Shown here in pieces: positions 50,347 through 57,380 of a stretch of 64,000 bases of DNA (its first letter is position 1; each line of letters begins with the position of its first letter). Origin of the DNA: Bacillaceae bacterium JMAK1 (GTDB taxonomy: Bacteria > Bacillota > Bacilli > Bacillales > Marinococcaceae); NCBI GenBank assembly GCA_012970285.1, contig JIBW01000011.1, positions 124,001-188,000 on the forward strand, in the 5' to 3' direction. Made by a program: the position numbers and the translations under genes. The notes under the pieces are model-generated. The model saw only the letters and a program-made list of their open reading frames with translations. It was not told the DNA's origin and searched no databases.

Positions 50347-50570
50347 ATTAAAGCACCTCCATTCTAATTACTTAAGGCATTTTTTATTACTAAACAAATT
50401 TTGTCCTAAACCAAAAAGTTTTTACTGATCTATTTTCTAATGAAAAGGACTAAATATTTATAACTTTCATATCCATTGTGTATGTATAGTCAATTAACAA
50501 ACACAAATAGTATATTTGCTTTCACCCCACGCCGAAAGGCGAGGGTCTTGGTTGGCTCTTCTAGTTGAAC
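50347..50570. other. Spacer within array 2
   Basis: AT-rich. A G+C-rich hairpin CACGCCGAAAGGCG at 50528-50541 stands out. No coding frame. Confidence 0.35.
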
Positions 50571-50574
50571 AAAA

Positions 50575-50695
50575 GTGACCATTGTATAATTTCAATAAAA
50601 ATGCAAGCTATATAAATGCCACTCCTGTGTGATAACCCTAAATCATGACAATAAGTAGATATCCCTCAGGCATTGAGGCGTGTTTATTTTATAAA
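50575..50695 (+). ncRNA. Array 2 type-f RNA
   Basis: CCAC-TCCTGT-GTG (50619-50632) corresponds to the TCCTGT hairpin of array 1; the terminator-like CCTCA/TGAGG (50665-50679) is followed by GCGTGTTTATTTT. Confidence 0.55.
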
Positions 50696-50698
50696 CTT

Positions 50699-50799
50699 GT
50701 ATACTTCCTGAAGAACTTGTACATAATATTACTACAGCAGCCCTTTGTTTTGCTCTCGCATCAACCTTGACACGTCTCATTATGAGACGTGCTTTTTTC
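50699..50799 (+). ncRNA. Array 2 type-e RNA
   Basis: GTATACTT (50699-50706), 15 bases, CATAATATTA (50722-50731), GCAGCCC, and the terminator CACGTCTCA/TGAGACGTG with six T (50771-50798). Confidence 0.65.
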
Positions 50800-50902
50800 G
50801 TATATTTTATAACTTATTCCACAAACTACAAACGTCTCTCCCGAGACACATTTCTAAGTTATGATACTTAGTTGACACACCTTAACTTCTTGGAGTGTTT
50901 TC
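50800..50902 (+). ncRNA. Array 2 type-c RNA with TCCC loop
   Basis: GTATATT (50800-50806), 15 bases, CAAACTACA (50822-50830), hairpin GTCTC-TCCC-GAGAC (50834-50847), terminator ACACACC/GGAGTGT plus TTTTC. A separate hairpin AGTCTTGGA/TTCCAAGACT with loop CCTCATG follows at 50917-50943. Confidence 0.65.
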
Positions 50903-51029
50903 TTTATAAACAATTAAAGTCTTGGACCTCATGTTCCAAGACTTCATATATAAGAATCACTAACCTACAAATAGTTCCCTTCAAAATTACTGTTATCTTT
51001 ACTATCTGTCAACAAATCTTCCTTTTAAT

Positions 51030-51124
51030 TGGCATATACTGATTCAATTTGGAAACCATTTTAATAAGGTTCCTCCATGAACCTGTATCAAATCTGTGGT
51101 CACGTTTTTTTGAGCGTGCCTTTC
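51030..51124 (+). ncRNA. Array 2 type-d RNA
   Basis: GCATATACT, then CATTTTAATA, hairpin AGGTTC-CTCCAT-GAACCT (51067-51084), and terminator CACG/CGTG with TTT (51101-51123). The loop GTCCAT of array 1 is CTCCAT here while the stem is identical. Confidence 0.6.
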
Positions 51125-51213
51125 ACATTTTATATTTATGGCGCATATCATGATATTGCGGAGGGCAGGTCTAATACTCCCGTTGAGACTTAGACGCCTC
51201 CAGCGCCCTCCGC
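51125..51213 (+). ncRNA. Array 2 type-b RNA with sigmaK-like promoter
   Basis: AC at 51125-51126, 17 bases, CATATCATG (51144-51152). Outer stem GCGGAGGG/CCCTCCGC, inner GTCTAA/TTAGAC, loop TACTCCCGTTGAGAC. Compared with the array 1 copies both stems vary by paired changes. Confidence 0.68.
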
Positions 51214-51224
51214 TTAACTATATT

Positions 51225-51446
51225 GTATACTTACCGTTACGTTCGCACATTATATAAATGCCTCACTTTTAGCCGTTATACTTAATTTTTATGGTTGTAC
51301 ATTGTACACGTCTCACCTTACTTTGGCGTGTTTTTTATATACTGATGTATATAATCTTAATGATGGGTTAATTTATTAATGTCCATTCCAAATCCCGCAA
51401 AAATGTATGTACCAACTTTGGCACGGCTCATATGAGGCGTGCTTTT
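51225..51446 (+). ncRNA. Array 2 type-g and type-a RNAs
   Basis: GTATACTT (51225-51232), 15 bases, CATTATATA (51248-51256) lead the type-g unit ending near 51337 with GGCGTGTTTTTT. The type-a unit follows and ends with CACGGCTCATATGAGGCGTG (51422-51441) and TTTTTG. Confidence 0.6.
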
Positions 51447-51899
51447 TGTGTCTGTTTACATATGTTATCTAAGTACCCTTGTATTAGGATACCTGATATT
51501 TCCCCTCATTGAGCCCGCTATTGTTTGCAGGCTCTTTTTTAAGCTACTACTGCCATACATCTTCATGATTGTCTATCGTTCGCTTCTATCTCTTTGCTAT
51601 AGGATTCGTGTACCTATTGCCGTAGATCGTAAAATCAACATACAAAATCTAATGTATTGTAATTCTGAAATAAAGGTTCAATAATAACATCTTTCTAAAC
51701 CAAATTTGAACTGAGTTAAAAGAATCAGTTTTGAAAAAAGTAAGCATTACATGCTAGATCGATAAGAATTATATTCATTACAATTATATTAGGTAACTTT
51801 GTTAACTTTATCCACTCTCCCTGTTGTTGAGAACATAGAACATTAAGATTATGTAAACATCTATTTGTAAAGTTTGACTTATAAAATTTAAGGATATAT

Positions 51900-51917
51900 A
51901 ATTCCGATATCGGAATT
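51900..51917. promoter_or_regulatory. Palindromic operator for PadR
   Basis: AATTCCGATATCGGAATT is a perfect 18-base palindrome 37 bases ahead of the PadR start, followed by a half-site GAATTCGATATTG. PadR proteins commonly repress their own operon through such sites, so it is probably the autoregulatory operator. Confidence 0.7.
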
Positions 51918-51953
51918 CGATATTGTTACTTTAATGATACACGGGGGACAGAT

Positions 51954-52262
51954 ATGGAAGAAAAAATACTAAGAAAACTCTTCCTTGGTTTTATTCAAAT
52001 CCACATTTTACACCATGCAAAAGACCATCCAATTTATGGTGTATGGATGGTCGAAGAATTAAAAGAGCACGGATATGAAATTAGCGCTGGAACACTCTAT
52101 CCTATCCTACACAATATGGAATACGATGGTTTGCTAACGAAAGAAAATAGAAATGTTGGTGGTAAGATCCGAAAATACTACTCCATCACAGTTAAAGGAA
52201 ACGTTATCTTAAATGAAGCAAGGAATAAGGCTTATGAGCTTTTTAAAGAAATTAAAGATTAG
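51954..52262 (+). CDS. PadR-family repressor
   Basis: The 102-residue protein is a typical short PadR: winged helix with HPIYGVWMVEELKEHGYEIS and AGTLYPILHNMEYDGLLTKE, then a C-terminal helix for dimerisation. It follows ACGGGGGACAGAT. The chromate transporter gene starts 20 bases downstream, so it very probably controls that gene in response to chromate or related stress, as in other PadR-ChrA operons. Confidence 0.87.
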   Translation: MEEKILRKLFLGFIQIHILHHAKDHPIYGVWMVEELKEHGYEISAGTLYPILHNMEYDGLLTKENRNVGGKIRKYYSITVKGNVILNEARNKAYELFKEIKD

Positions 52263-52281
52263 AATAGAGGTGCTTTAAACA

Positions 52282-53457
52282 GTGCACTATTTAAAACAGC
52301 TTTATGAAATTCTCATTGTTTCTACAAGGCTTGGATTGACTTCGTTTGGTGGGCCAATTGCTCATCTGGGTTATTTTCATGAAGAATATGTTCGAAGAAG
52401 AAAGTGGATGGATGAAAAAAGTTATGCCGATTTAGTCGCTTTGAGTCAGTTTTTACCTGGACCAGCTAGCAGTCAAGTTGGTATTGGTATTGGTGTAATG
52501 AAAGCTGGAGCATTAGGTGGTGTCATTTCTTTTATCGGGTTTACACTACCTTCGGTTATTGCGCTAATCACATTCGCATTCATCGCACAAGAAACTGACA
52601 TTGCAGATTCTGGATTTATCCAAGGTTTGAAAATTGTAGCCGTTGTCGTCGTTGCTCATGCAATACTGGGTATGGCGAAAAACTTGACGCCAGACCTATT
52701 AAGAAAAACTATTGCGCTATTTGCTCTAATAGCAACTTTAATGATACCTCATTTTCTTTCACAAATTGGAGTAATTCTTGTTGCTGGTCTGTTAGGCTAC
52801 TTTATATTTAAAGAAAATCATAACGAAGAAAAGCTGTCCATGAAATTTCCAATCTCAAAAAGGTTTGGGACCATTTGCTTAACATTATTTTTTAGTCTAT
52901 TACTTGGTCTCCCTATTATAAGTAATATTAGTTCAATGACTTGGATTGGCATCTTCGATAGTTTTTATCGTGCAGGGTCTTTAGTATTTGGAGGTGGTCA
53001 TGTCGTACTTCCTCTTTTAGAACGAGAATTTGTTCCTACAGGATTAATTAGTGAAGAATCGTTTTTAGCCGGTTATGGTGCGGCTCAGGCCGTTCCAGGT
53101 CCCCTTTTTACATTTGCTGCCTATATTGGTGCTGATATAGGTGGATGGTCGGGAGGATTAATGGCAACAGTTGCAATATTTCTACCAGCATTCCTCCTTA
53201 TATTAGGAGCATTACCATTTTGGCATTCCTTAAGAGAAAATCGCAAAATTAAGGGGGCTTTTATGGGGGTTAATGCTGCTGTTGTAGGGATTCTAATCTC
53301 TGCATTTTACCAACCAATATGGACAAGTGCGATCTTAACACCAATCGACTTTACCATGGCAGCATTGCTATTTTTCATGCTCGTATACTGGAAGCTCCCT
53401 CCATGGTTCATCGTTTTAACAGGTGCGATCGGAGGGGCTTTAATAGCGATATTTTAA
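52282..53457 (+). CDS. chrA: Chromate transporter (ChrA, long form)
   Basis: ChrA exports chromate. The 391-residue protein contains two homologous halves of five or six membrane segments; each begins with the family signature: LGLTSFGGPIAHLGYFHEEY with PGPASSQ in the first, and AGSLVFGGGHVVLPLLEREF with QAVPGPLFTFAAYIG in the second. Start GTG preceded by AGAGGTG. The frame is intact, so it probably confers chromate resistance under PadR control. Confidence 0.9.
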   Translation: MHYLKQLYEILIVSTRLGLTSFGGPIAHLGYFHEEYVRRRKWMDEKSYADLVALSQFLPGPASSQVGIGIGVMKAGALGGVISFIGFTLPSVIALITFAFIAQETDIADSGFIQGLKIVAVVVVAHAILGMAKNLTPDLLRKTIALFALIATLMIPHFLSQIGVILVAGLLGYFIFKENHNEEKLSMKFPISKRFGTICLTLFFSLLLGLPIISNISSMTWIGIFDSFYRAGSLVFGGGHVVLPLLEREFVPTGLISEESFLAGYGAAQAVPGPLFTFAAYIGADIGGWSGGLMATVAIFLPAFLLILGALPFWHSLRENRKIKGAFMGVNAAVVGILISAFYQPIWTSAILTPIDFTMAALLFFMLVYWKLPPWFIVLTGAIGGALIAIF

Positions 53458-53572
53458 AAAGGGATAGAATGTTATTATTACTTCAACACCTTTATTACAC
53501 TCTATCAAATGATTGTTCTTCTAATCATCTAATTAAGTAAAGAGGCTGAGACAAAAGGTTTTCAGCCAATTA

Positions 53573-53630
53573 AAAAACCGAACTACTATTTGAAACTCTA
53601 ATTTAGGACTTCAAGTTAGTTCGGTTTTTA
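53573..53630 (+). terminator. Terminator of the padR-chrA operon
   Basis: AAAAACCGAACTA pairs with TAGTTCGGTTTTT across a loop of about 30 bases. Confidence 0.7.
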
Positions 53631-53639
53631 TTATTTTCT

Positions 53640-54240
53640 CGTATTGAGTAACGAGCATTATTCGGCTTTACCAAGCCTCTTCTATAATATTTAACTTAAA
53701 CCGCCACACACCCTTCTCACGGGTGATAATAGTCTTGTAAAGTCGCCATTGTCTTGTTTTAAGGATGGATGATCCACATTTAGGACGAACTTTCTTAATA
53801 TAAGACTTATTCTAGTCAACATACTTCTAGCTGAATCATGAATAACCGTTGTCTAGTAATCGGTGCTCTGAAAACACAAGCTTTTAAAACCTTCCAGTGA
53901 TAAGCCAAATCACATAATCCTTTGAAGTAATTTTGAAACGTTCCCCCTTTTTCGTTACCATAGGTCGTTAATTCTCATCTAAAAAACCACAATCTTTGAA
54001 TTCCTCTACGTTTTCTATAATACTAACACTCAGACAAATTTCTTTGATACAACGATGACCATTCAAAGCGAACCATCGAATCGTTTGATCTAATCTTCCA
54101 CCTTTTGCTTTAAAGCAGTATTTGTAGTCAGTAGACGCCCAACATTAACCGAAGTTTCTACCTTTTACCACTTCCTTCGAATTAATATCCCAAACACTAT
54201 TGTGTAAGTATTACTTAACAAACTACACTTTGTAAGTGAC
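53640..54240 (-). pseudogene. C5-cytosine methyltransferase relic
   Basis: The minus strand reads SVWDINSKEVVKGRNFG, CWASTDYKYCFKAKGG (catalytic motif with Cys changed to Tyr), IIENVEEFKDCG (motif VI ENV), then RPMVTKKGGTFQNYFKGLCD, CVFRAPITRQRLFMI and, near 53700-53800, KCGSSILKTRQWRLYKTI from a zinc ribbon. Stops and shifts interrupt every 30 to 60 codons. It is an older relative of the enzyme truncated at 48138-48615. Confidence 0.65.
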
Positions 54241-54365
54241 GTTTGTTTTGTTTGTAACATATACTCGGTCACATAACTTTTACAAACAGGCTAAAGTACT
54301 TTAAGACCGTAACATTAATTTTTCGTTTGAATATTATAGGTAAAAATCCAAGGAGGCCACCACAT

Positions 54366-54491
54366 ATGGAGCTGAAAGATCAATCAAACTTTTTGCTAAT
54401 TATTGTATTTGTTATTTTTTCTTTATTCAGTTCAGGATATTCGAGGGATGATGAGGATACAGAGAACAGTGACATCATGTTTTTAGTCTAA
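54366..54491 (+). CDS. Single-span microprotein
   Basis: A 41-residue product, MELKDQSNFLLIIVFVIFSL, with one membrane segment and an acidic tail (SRDDEDTENSDIMFLV). AAGGAGGCCACC gives a strong start. It resembles the small membrane proteins made during sporulation in Bacillus (YjcZ-like size and layout) but has no Gly-rich part. It is followed after 18 bases by the next gene. Confidence 0.55.
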   Translation: MELKDQSNFLLIIVFVIFSLFSSGYSRDDEDTENSDIMFLV

Positions 54492-54509
54492 TTATAAAGG
54501 AGCTTATCT

Positions 54510-54728
54510 ATGGATAGTAAAGTTAAAAACATTCAACTAAGTGAACGTGAACTTCTAATGTTATGTAAAATTTTAACTGACACAGCCTCCAATCAATTGA
54601 TTAAAATGAAACTAGGAAAAACGATGGATTATGATTATAAAACTTTAGGACCCATGCTTGTGAAAATAGGAAAGCAACTCCAAATAAATGAATCTTGGAA
54701 TGATCTAGAATCCATCAATTATCAATGA
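54510..54728 (+). CDS. Hypothetical helical protein
   Basis: The 72-residue product (MDSKVKNIQLSERELLMLCK, ILTDTASNQLIKMKLGKTMD) is helical and cytoplasmic. AAAGGAGCTTATCT precedes the ATG. Its stop overlaps the next start (ATGA), so it is translationally coupled with the 54725 frame. Confidence 0.55.
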   Translation: MDSKVKNIQLSERELLMLCKILTDTASNQLIKMKLGKTMDYDYKTLGPMLVKIGKQLQINESWNDLESINYQ

Positions 54729-55303
54729 TTAAAGACAGCCTAATGCAACTTGAGAGGGTTGGAGCCTAGCTCGTCGCAATTGGAAATATCCTTCAAGCAG
54801 TTGGTGCGTCACAAAGAATAGATATAGCAGAGGATATTCGAAATTCATATAGCATTATTGGGTTAACGATTGAAGCAATTGGCATAGGCTTAATTATTGA
54901 TAGTATTGACGAAGTTAATGAGGAAACCATTGGTACTAGTTTACAAGGCGTCGGTACGCTCACCGTTCTGTACGCCGCTTTAAGCGATTTTGACGAGTCT
55001 CAAACAACTGAACTTGATATTAAAGGAAACCTTATCCAGGCCTCAGGCGAAGCTTATACTTTAATAGGGGTTGAAGAGACTTTACATGAGTCTATATTTA
55101 ACAAAGTGGGGTTCATCGGTGTATTCACTGTAATAATTGGAAATATTTCTGAGGCCATCGCAGGTGTTAAGGAACTTAACGGCATCCTGGCTGAGGAATT
55201 ATTTGAATTTGGAGCAATTGCGCAAGCCGTAGGATCTATACTAGGCGTCCTATCTTTTGAAGGTCTTTTGATGGAACAAGAAAGCGCTTTTAAATATTAT
55301 TAA
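54725..55303 (+). pseudogene. DUF6944-like repetitive protein with an early TAG
   Basis: From the ATG at 54725 the frame is open for 193 codons except for a TAG at 54767-54769 (codon 15, MIKDSLMQLERVGA-stop-LVAIGNILQAVG). The rest shows internal repeats of an AIGNxLQAxG type (LVAIGNILQAVGAS, LIQASGEAYTLIG, IAQAVGSILGVL), typical of the repetitive DUF6944-type proteins of Bacilli. Either a nonsense mutation has hit the gene or translation restarts downstream; no good internal start is visible. Confidence 0.6.
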
Positions 55304-55412
55304 CTTAATAAGAATTTGGTATAAAAATATTTGTAAACGATAAACCGGAAAACATGAGGTTTTTAAAGTTAAGATTATTTGTTAGCCAACCTCTTTATAT
55401 CTCAGCCTCTTT

Positions 55413-55856
55413 TTACCTATTTGTTAAGAAATACAAGAACCAAACAGCATGTTGTTGTTCATCTAATGCTGCACGACTAAAAATTCTTTTGACTTCCAAA
55501 TCACTCGAACGATCAGATGCTTTATTATAAAAATCAACAGTATTCTGTTCATCTTTAAAGGCAGATAGTATATCTTCACTATAACTTGAAGGACAAGGTT
55601 CTGTTATTTGTGCTTGGGGCTGTTGCCCAGTTAACCTTGTGTATGCTTTTGACAGGTCATTAAAGTGCTCAATTTCATCATTTCGAATCTCCACAATCTG
55701 ATTTCGAGTCATATCATCAGGTGCTCTATTAGCGATTTGTTCGTAGCATTGAATCGCACTATATTCTCCATTAATCGCTGTTTGAAGATCAGTAAGAGTT
55801 TCCTGAGACACTCGATTTTGATAAACCATTCCTCGATTATACGGATAATACAACAT
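55413..55856 (-). CDS. Ferritin-like (rubrerythrin-type) protein
   Basis: I take the ATG at 55856 (MLYYPYNRG) because AAAGGAG stands 5 bases before it. The 147-residue protein is a four-helix bundle with carboxylate/His motifs in repeat: INGEYSAIQCYE, EIRNDEIEHFNDL, FKDEQNTVDFYN and LDEQQHAVWFLY, as in ferritin-like di-iron proteins associated with spores and coats. The two ExxH-type motifs (EIEH and EQQH) would provide the metal site. It lies among sporulation-type genes near the mnx operon. Confidence 0.72.
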   Translation of the reverse strand: MLYYPYNRGMVYQNRVSQETLTDLQTAINGEYSAIQCYEQIANRAPDDMTRNQIVEIRNDEIEHFNDLSKAYTRLTGQQPQAQITEPCPSSYSEDILSAFKDEQNTVDFYNKASDRSSDLEVKRIFSRAALDEQQHAVWFLYFLTNR

Positions 55857-55859
55857 AAT

Positions 55860-56080
55860 CACTCCTTTTAATTACTGTATGATCCATACATAAAAAAAAT
55901 TAATAAAAATCAAATGACATTACGTATACCTAACCCGAGCATGGGTTAATTTAAAGGTATGCCCGCAATTACTTTTTTACTTAAGTAATATGAATTGAGA
56001 TGATTAGAGAATTAGAGTAATTATTCACCATCACAATTTTTTTATTATAATTTCACATAACTAAAAATTTAGAGGAGAGT
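55860..56080. other. Intergenic stretch
   Basis: No gene or strong hairpin. AT-rich promoter-like sequence upstream of the YetF relic. Confidence 0.35.
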
Positions 56081-56087
56081 ATGTAAC

Positions 56088-56287
56088 TTGCCTGAACATT
56101 ATGAAATTATTTTACGCTCATTATTGGCTTTTTCAATACTTTTGGTTGGGGCTAGGCTGTTAGAAAAACAGGCTATTTCACAAATGGATTTTTGCACTTT
56201 ATTATAGCCACTTCTATAGGAGCAATGACAGCAAACCTGTCATTTAATTTGAAAATACCCATCTATCTTTTTGTATTTAACTTCTAA
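56088..56287 (+). pseudogene. YetF/DUF421 membrane protein relic
   Basis: AGAGGAGAG precedes a TTG and PEHYEIILRSLLAFSILLVG, ARLLEKQAISQMDF, the conserved start of YetF-family proteins. A frameshift follows, then ATSIGAMTANLSFNLKIPIY and a stop. Only the first 65 of about 220 residues remain. Confidence 0.65.
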
Positions 56288-56289
56288 TT

Positions 56290-56730
56290 TTTTGAAATGA
56301 TTAATATTTTCGTTATAAATCCTTAACTTCTACACTTGCAAGAAGATGGATTACCGGAAACCCAAATGTAGTGGTTGAAATTTTAATATGAACTCTAACT
56401 CTCTAATAATCGTTTGGTGTCTCATGAGTTTTTATAAGTATTCATAAGAGCACTCTCTTGACCAAGTAATTTTATTTTCCCTCTTACTTCTTCCATTATA
56501 AAACAAACTTTAGCACTCTATTTCTTGTCTCTTCTCTTCTGAAATACCTTTCATTTACCTTCCCCCTCAAACCAAAATGGGTGTACAAGCAAACTCCACA
56601 AAATCCACTCTGGTTTTGAGGAGTGAAAATAATTAGAATATTTTAACACATTGTGAATACACATAAACTTGATTTCTTCTATATGGGGGAGATTCGAATC
56701 TCATTAAACACCTAATAAATCATAAAGGAG
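56290..56730. other. Gene-free stretch, probable mnx promoter region
   Basis: No coding frame. In the stretch ACATTGTGAATACACATAAACTTG (56650-56673), a CACATAAAC block resembles a sigmaK -10 region about 65 bases before the first mnx gene; this assignment is tentative. In Bacillus the mnx operon is expressed late in sporulation. Confidence 0.35.
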
Positions 56731-56738
56731 GTTATTAA

Positions 56739-57044
56739 TTGTCACAACATGAAGGAGAGCAAAGAGGTCTTATCCTTGGAAGCTTCCCATTTGAAGACAT
56801 TGTAGGAACAGAGGTCTTATTAGTCACTGTTGCCGATCAGCTCAATATTCTTGGTCAAACTTTTCGACCGATTTTTACGGGGACAGTTGCAGGATTGACA
56901 GTCGGCTTTTTAACATTGAATCCAGTCATTATCAAAATGAGTAATGCACCTTTCTATCATTTTCCTACCCCCCTAAACTTCCCACTGGAAAAAATCACAT
57001 TTATTGTTCCTTTTGATCCTGATACTAAAATTCCATTGACTTGA
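56739..57044 (+). CDS. mnxE: MnxE-like subunit of the spore Mn(II) oxidase
   Basis: In marine Bacillus the exosporial Mn(II) oxidase is a complex of the multicopper oxidase MnxG with the small proteins MnxE and MnxF, encoded in that order. This TTG-initiated 101-residue product (AAAGGAGG 7 bases upstream) has the right size and position. It is beta-rich and hydrophobic in its middle (IFTGTVAGLTVGFLTLNPVI) and ends FIVPFDPDTKIPLT. MnxE is thought to bind copper; here few His are present. The call rests on gene order with mnxF and mnxG. Confidence 0.7.
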   Translation: MSQHEGEQRGLILGSFPFEDIVGTEVLLVTVADQLNILGQTFRPIFTGTVAGLTVGFLTLNPVIIKMSNAPFYHFPTPLNFPLEKITFIVPFDPDTKIPLT

Positions 57045-57053
57045 GGAGGTGAA

Positions 57054-57350
57054 ATGGTGGAAAACTCTCCACAAATGAATTCTGAAAGATCAATTAATTC
57101 GATTCGTGAAGAATTCGTCACACAAACATTTATTAACGGGATTGGGAAACAAGTTTTTGTTCTCTTTCCTCAATTTCCATTTATGGTCATAGGACAAATT
57201 GTAGATGTCATTAATGATTACGTTTCAGTAAATGTGGACACGACTCACATTTCCGAATTTGAAAAAGGAGAACCCGTTTGGATTCATGTTGATGACATTG
57301 AGGTGTTTTACATCGAAGACGAATACTGCAAAATCCCATCGCTACGTTAA
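57054..57350 (+). CDS. mnxF: MnxF-like subunit of the spore Mn(II) oxidase
   Basis: The 98-residue product starts 9 bases after the previous stop with GAGGAGGTGAA. The core FVLFPQFPFMVIGQIVDVIN, DYVSVNVDTTHISEFEKG and WIHVDDIEVFYIED is a small beta-barrel and fits MnxF in size, position and the conserved DDIEVFYIE-type ending as I recall it. Together with MnxE it forms the ring that carries MnxG. It is followed by mnxG after 30 bases. Confidence 0.72.
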   Translation: MVENSPQMNSERSINSIREEFVTQTFINGIGKQVFVLFPQFPFMVIGQIVDVINDYVSVNVDTTHISEFEKGEPVWIHVDDIEVFYIEDEYCKIPSLR

Positions 57351-57380
57351 GTAATTTGCCTAACGGAAAGGAGAACTAAT

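Larger units (their letters stand above)
50070..51545 (+). ncRNA. Array 2 of promoter-hairpin-terminator units
   Basis: A second gene-poor block built like array 1. In order it carries a partial unit and a type-a unit (50070-50216), an embedded minus-strand microgene (50257-50346), then units f, e, c, a simple hairpin, d, b, g and a, and a closing hairpin (51511-51540). The same order f-e-c-hairpin-d-b-g-a is found in array 1 at 37040-37954 (array 1 has one more type-a unit after f). Sequence identity between matching units is moderate while stems, loops and promoter spacings are kept. Confidence 0.65.

Noticed and set aside
51439-51684. 81-codon plus-strand frame at the end of array 2
   Set aside because: It overlaps the type-a terminator and the closing hairpin and has no ribosome binding site.
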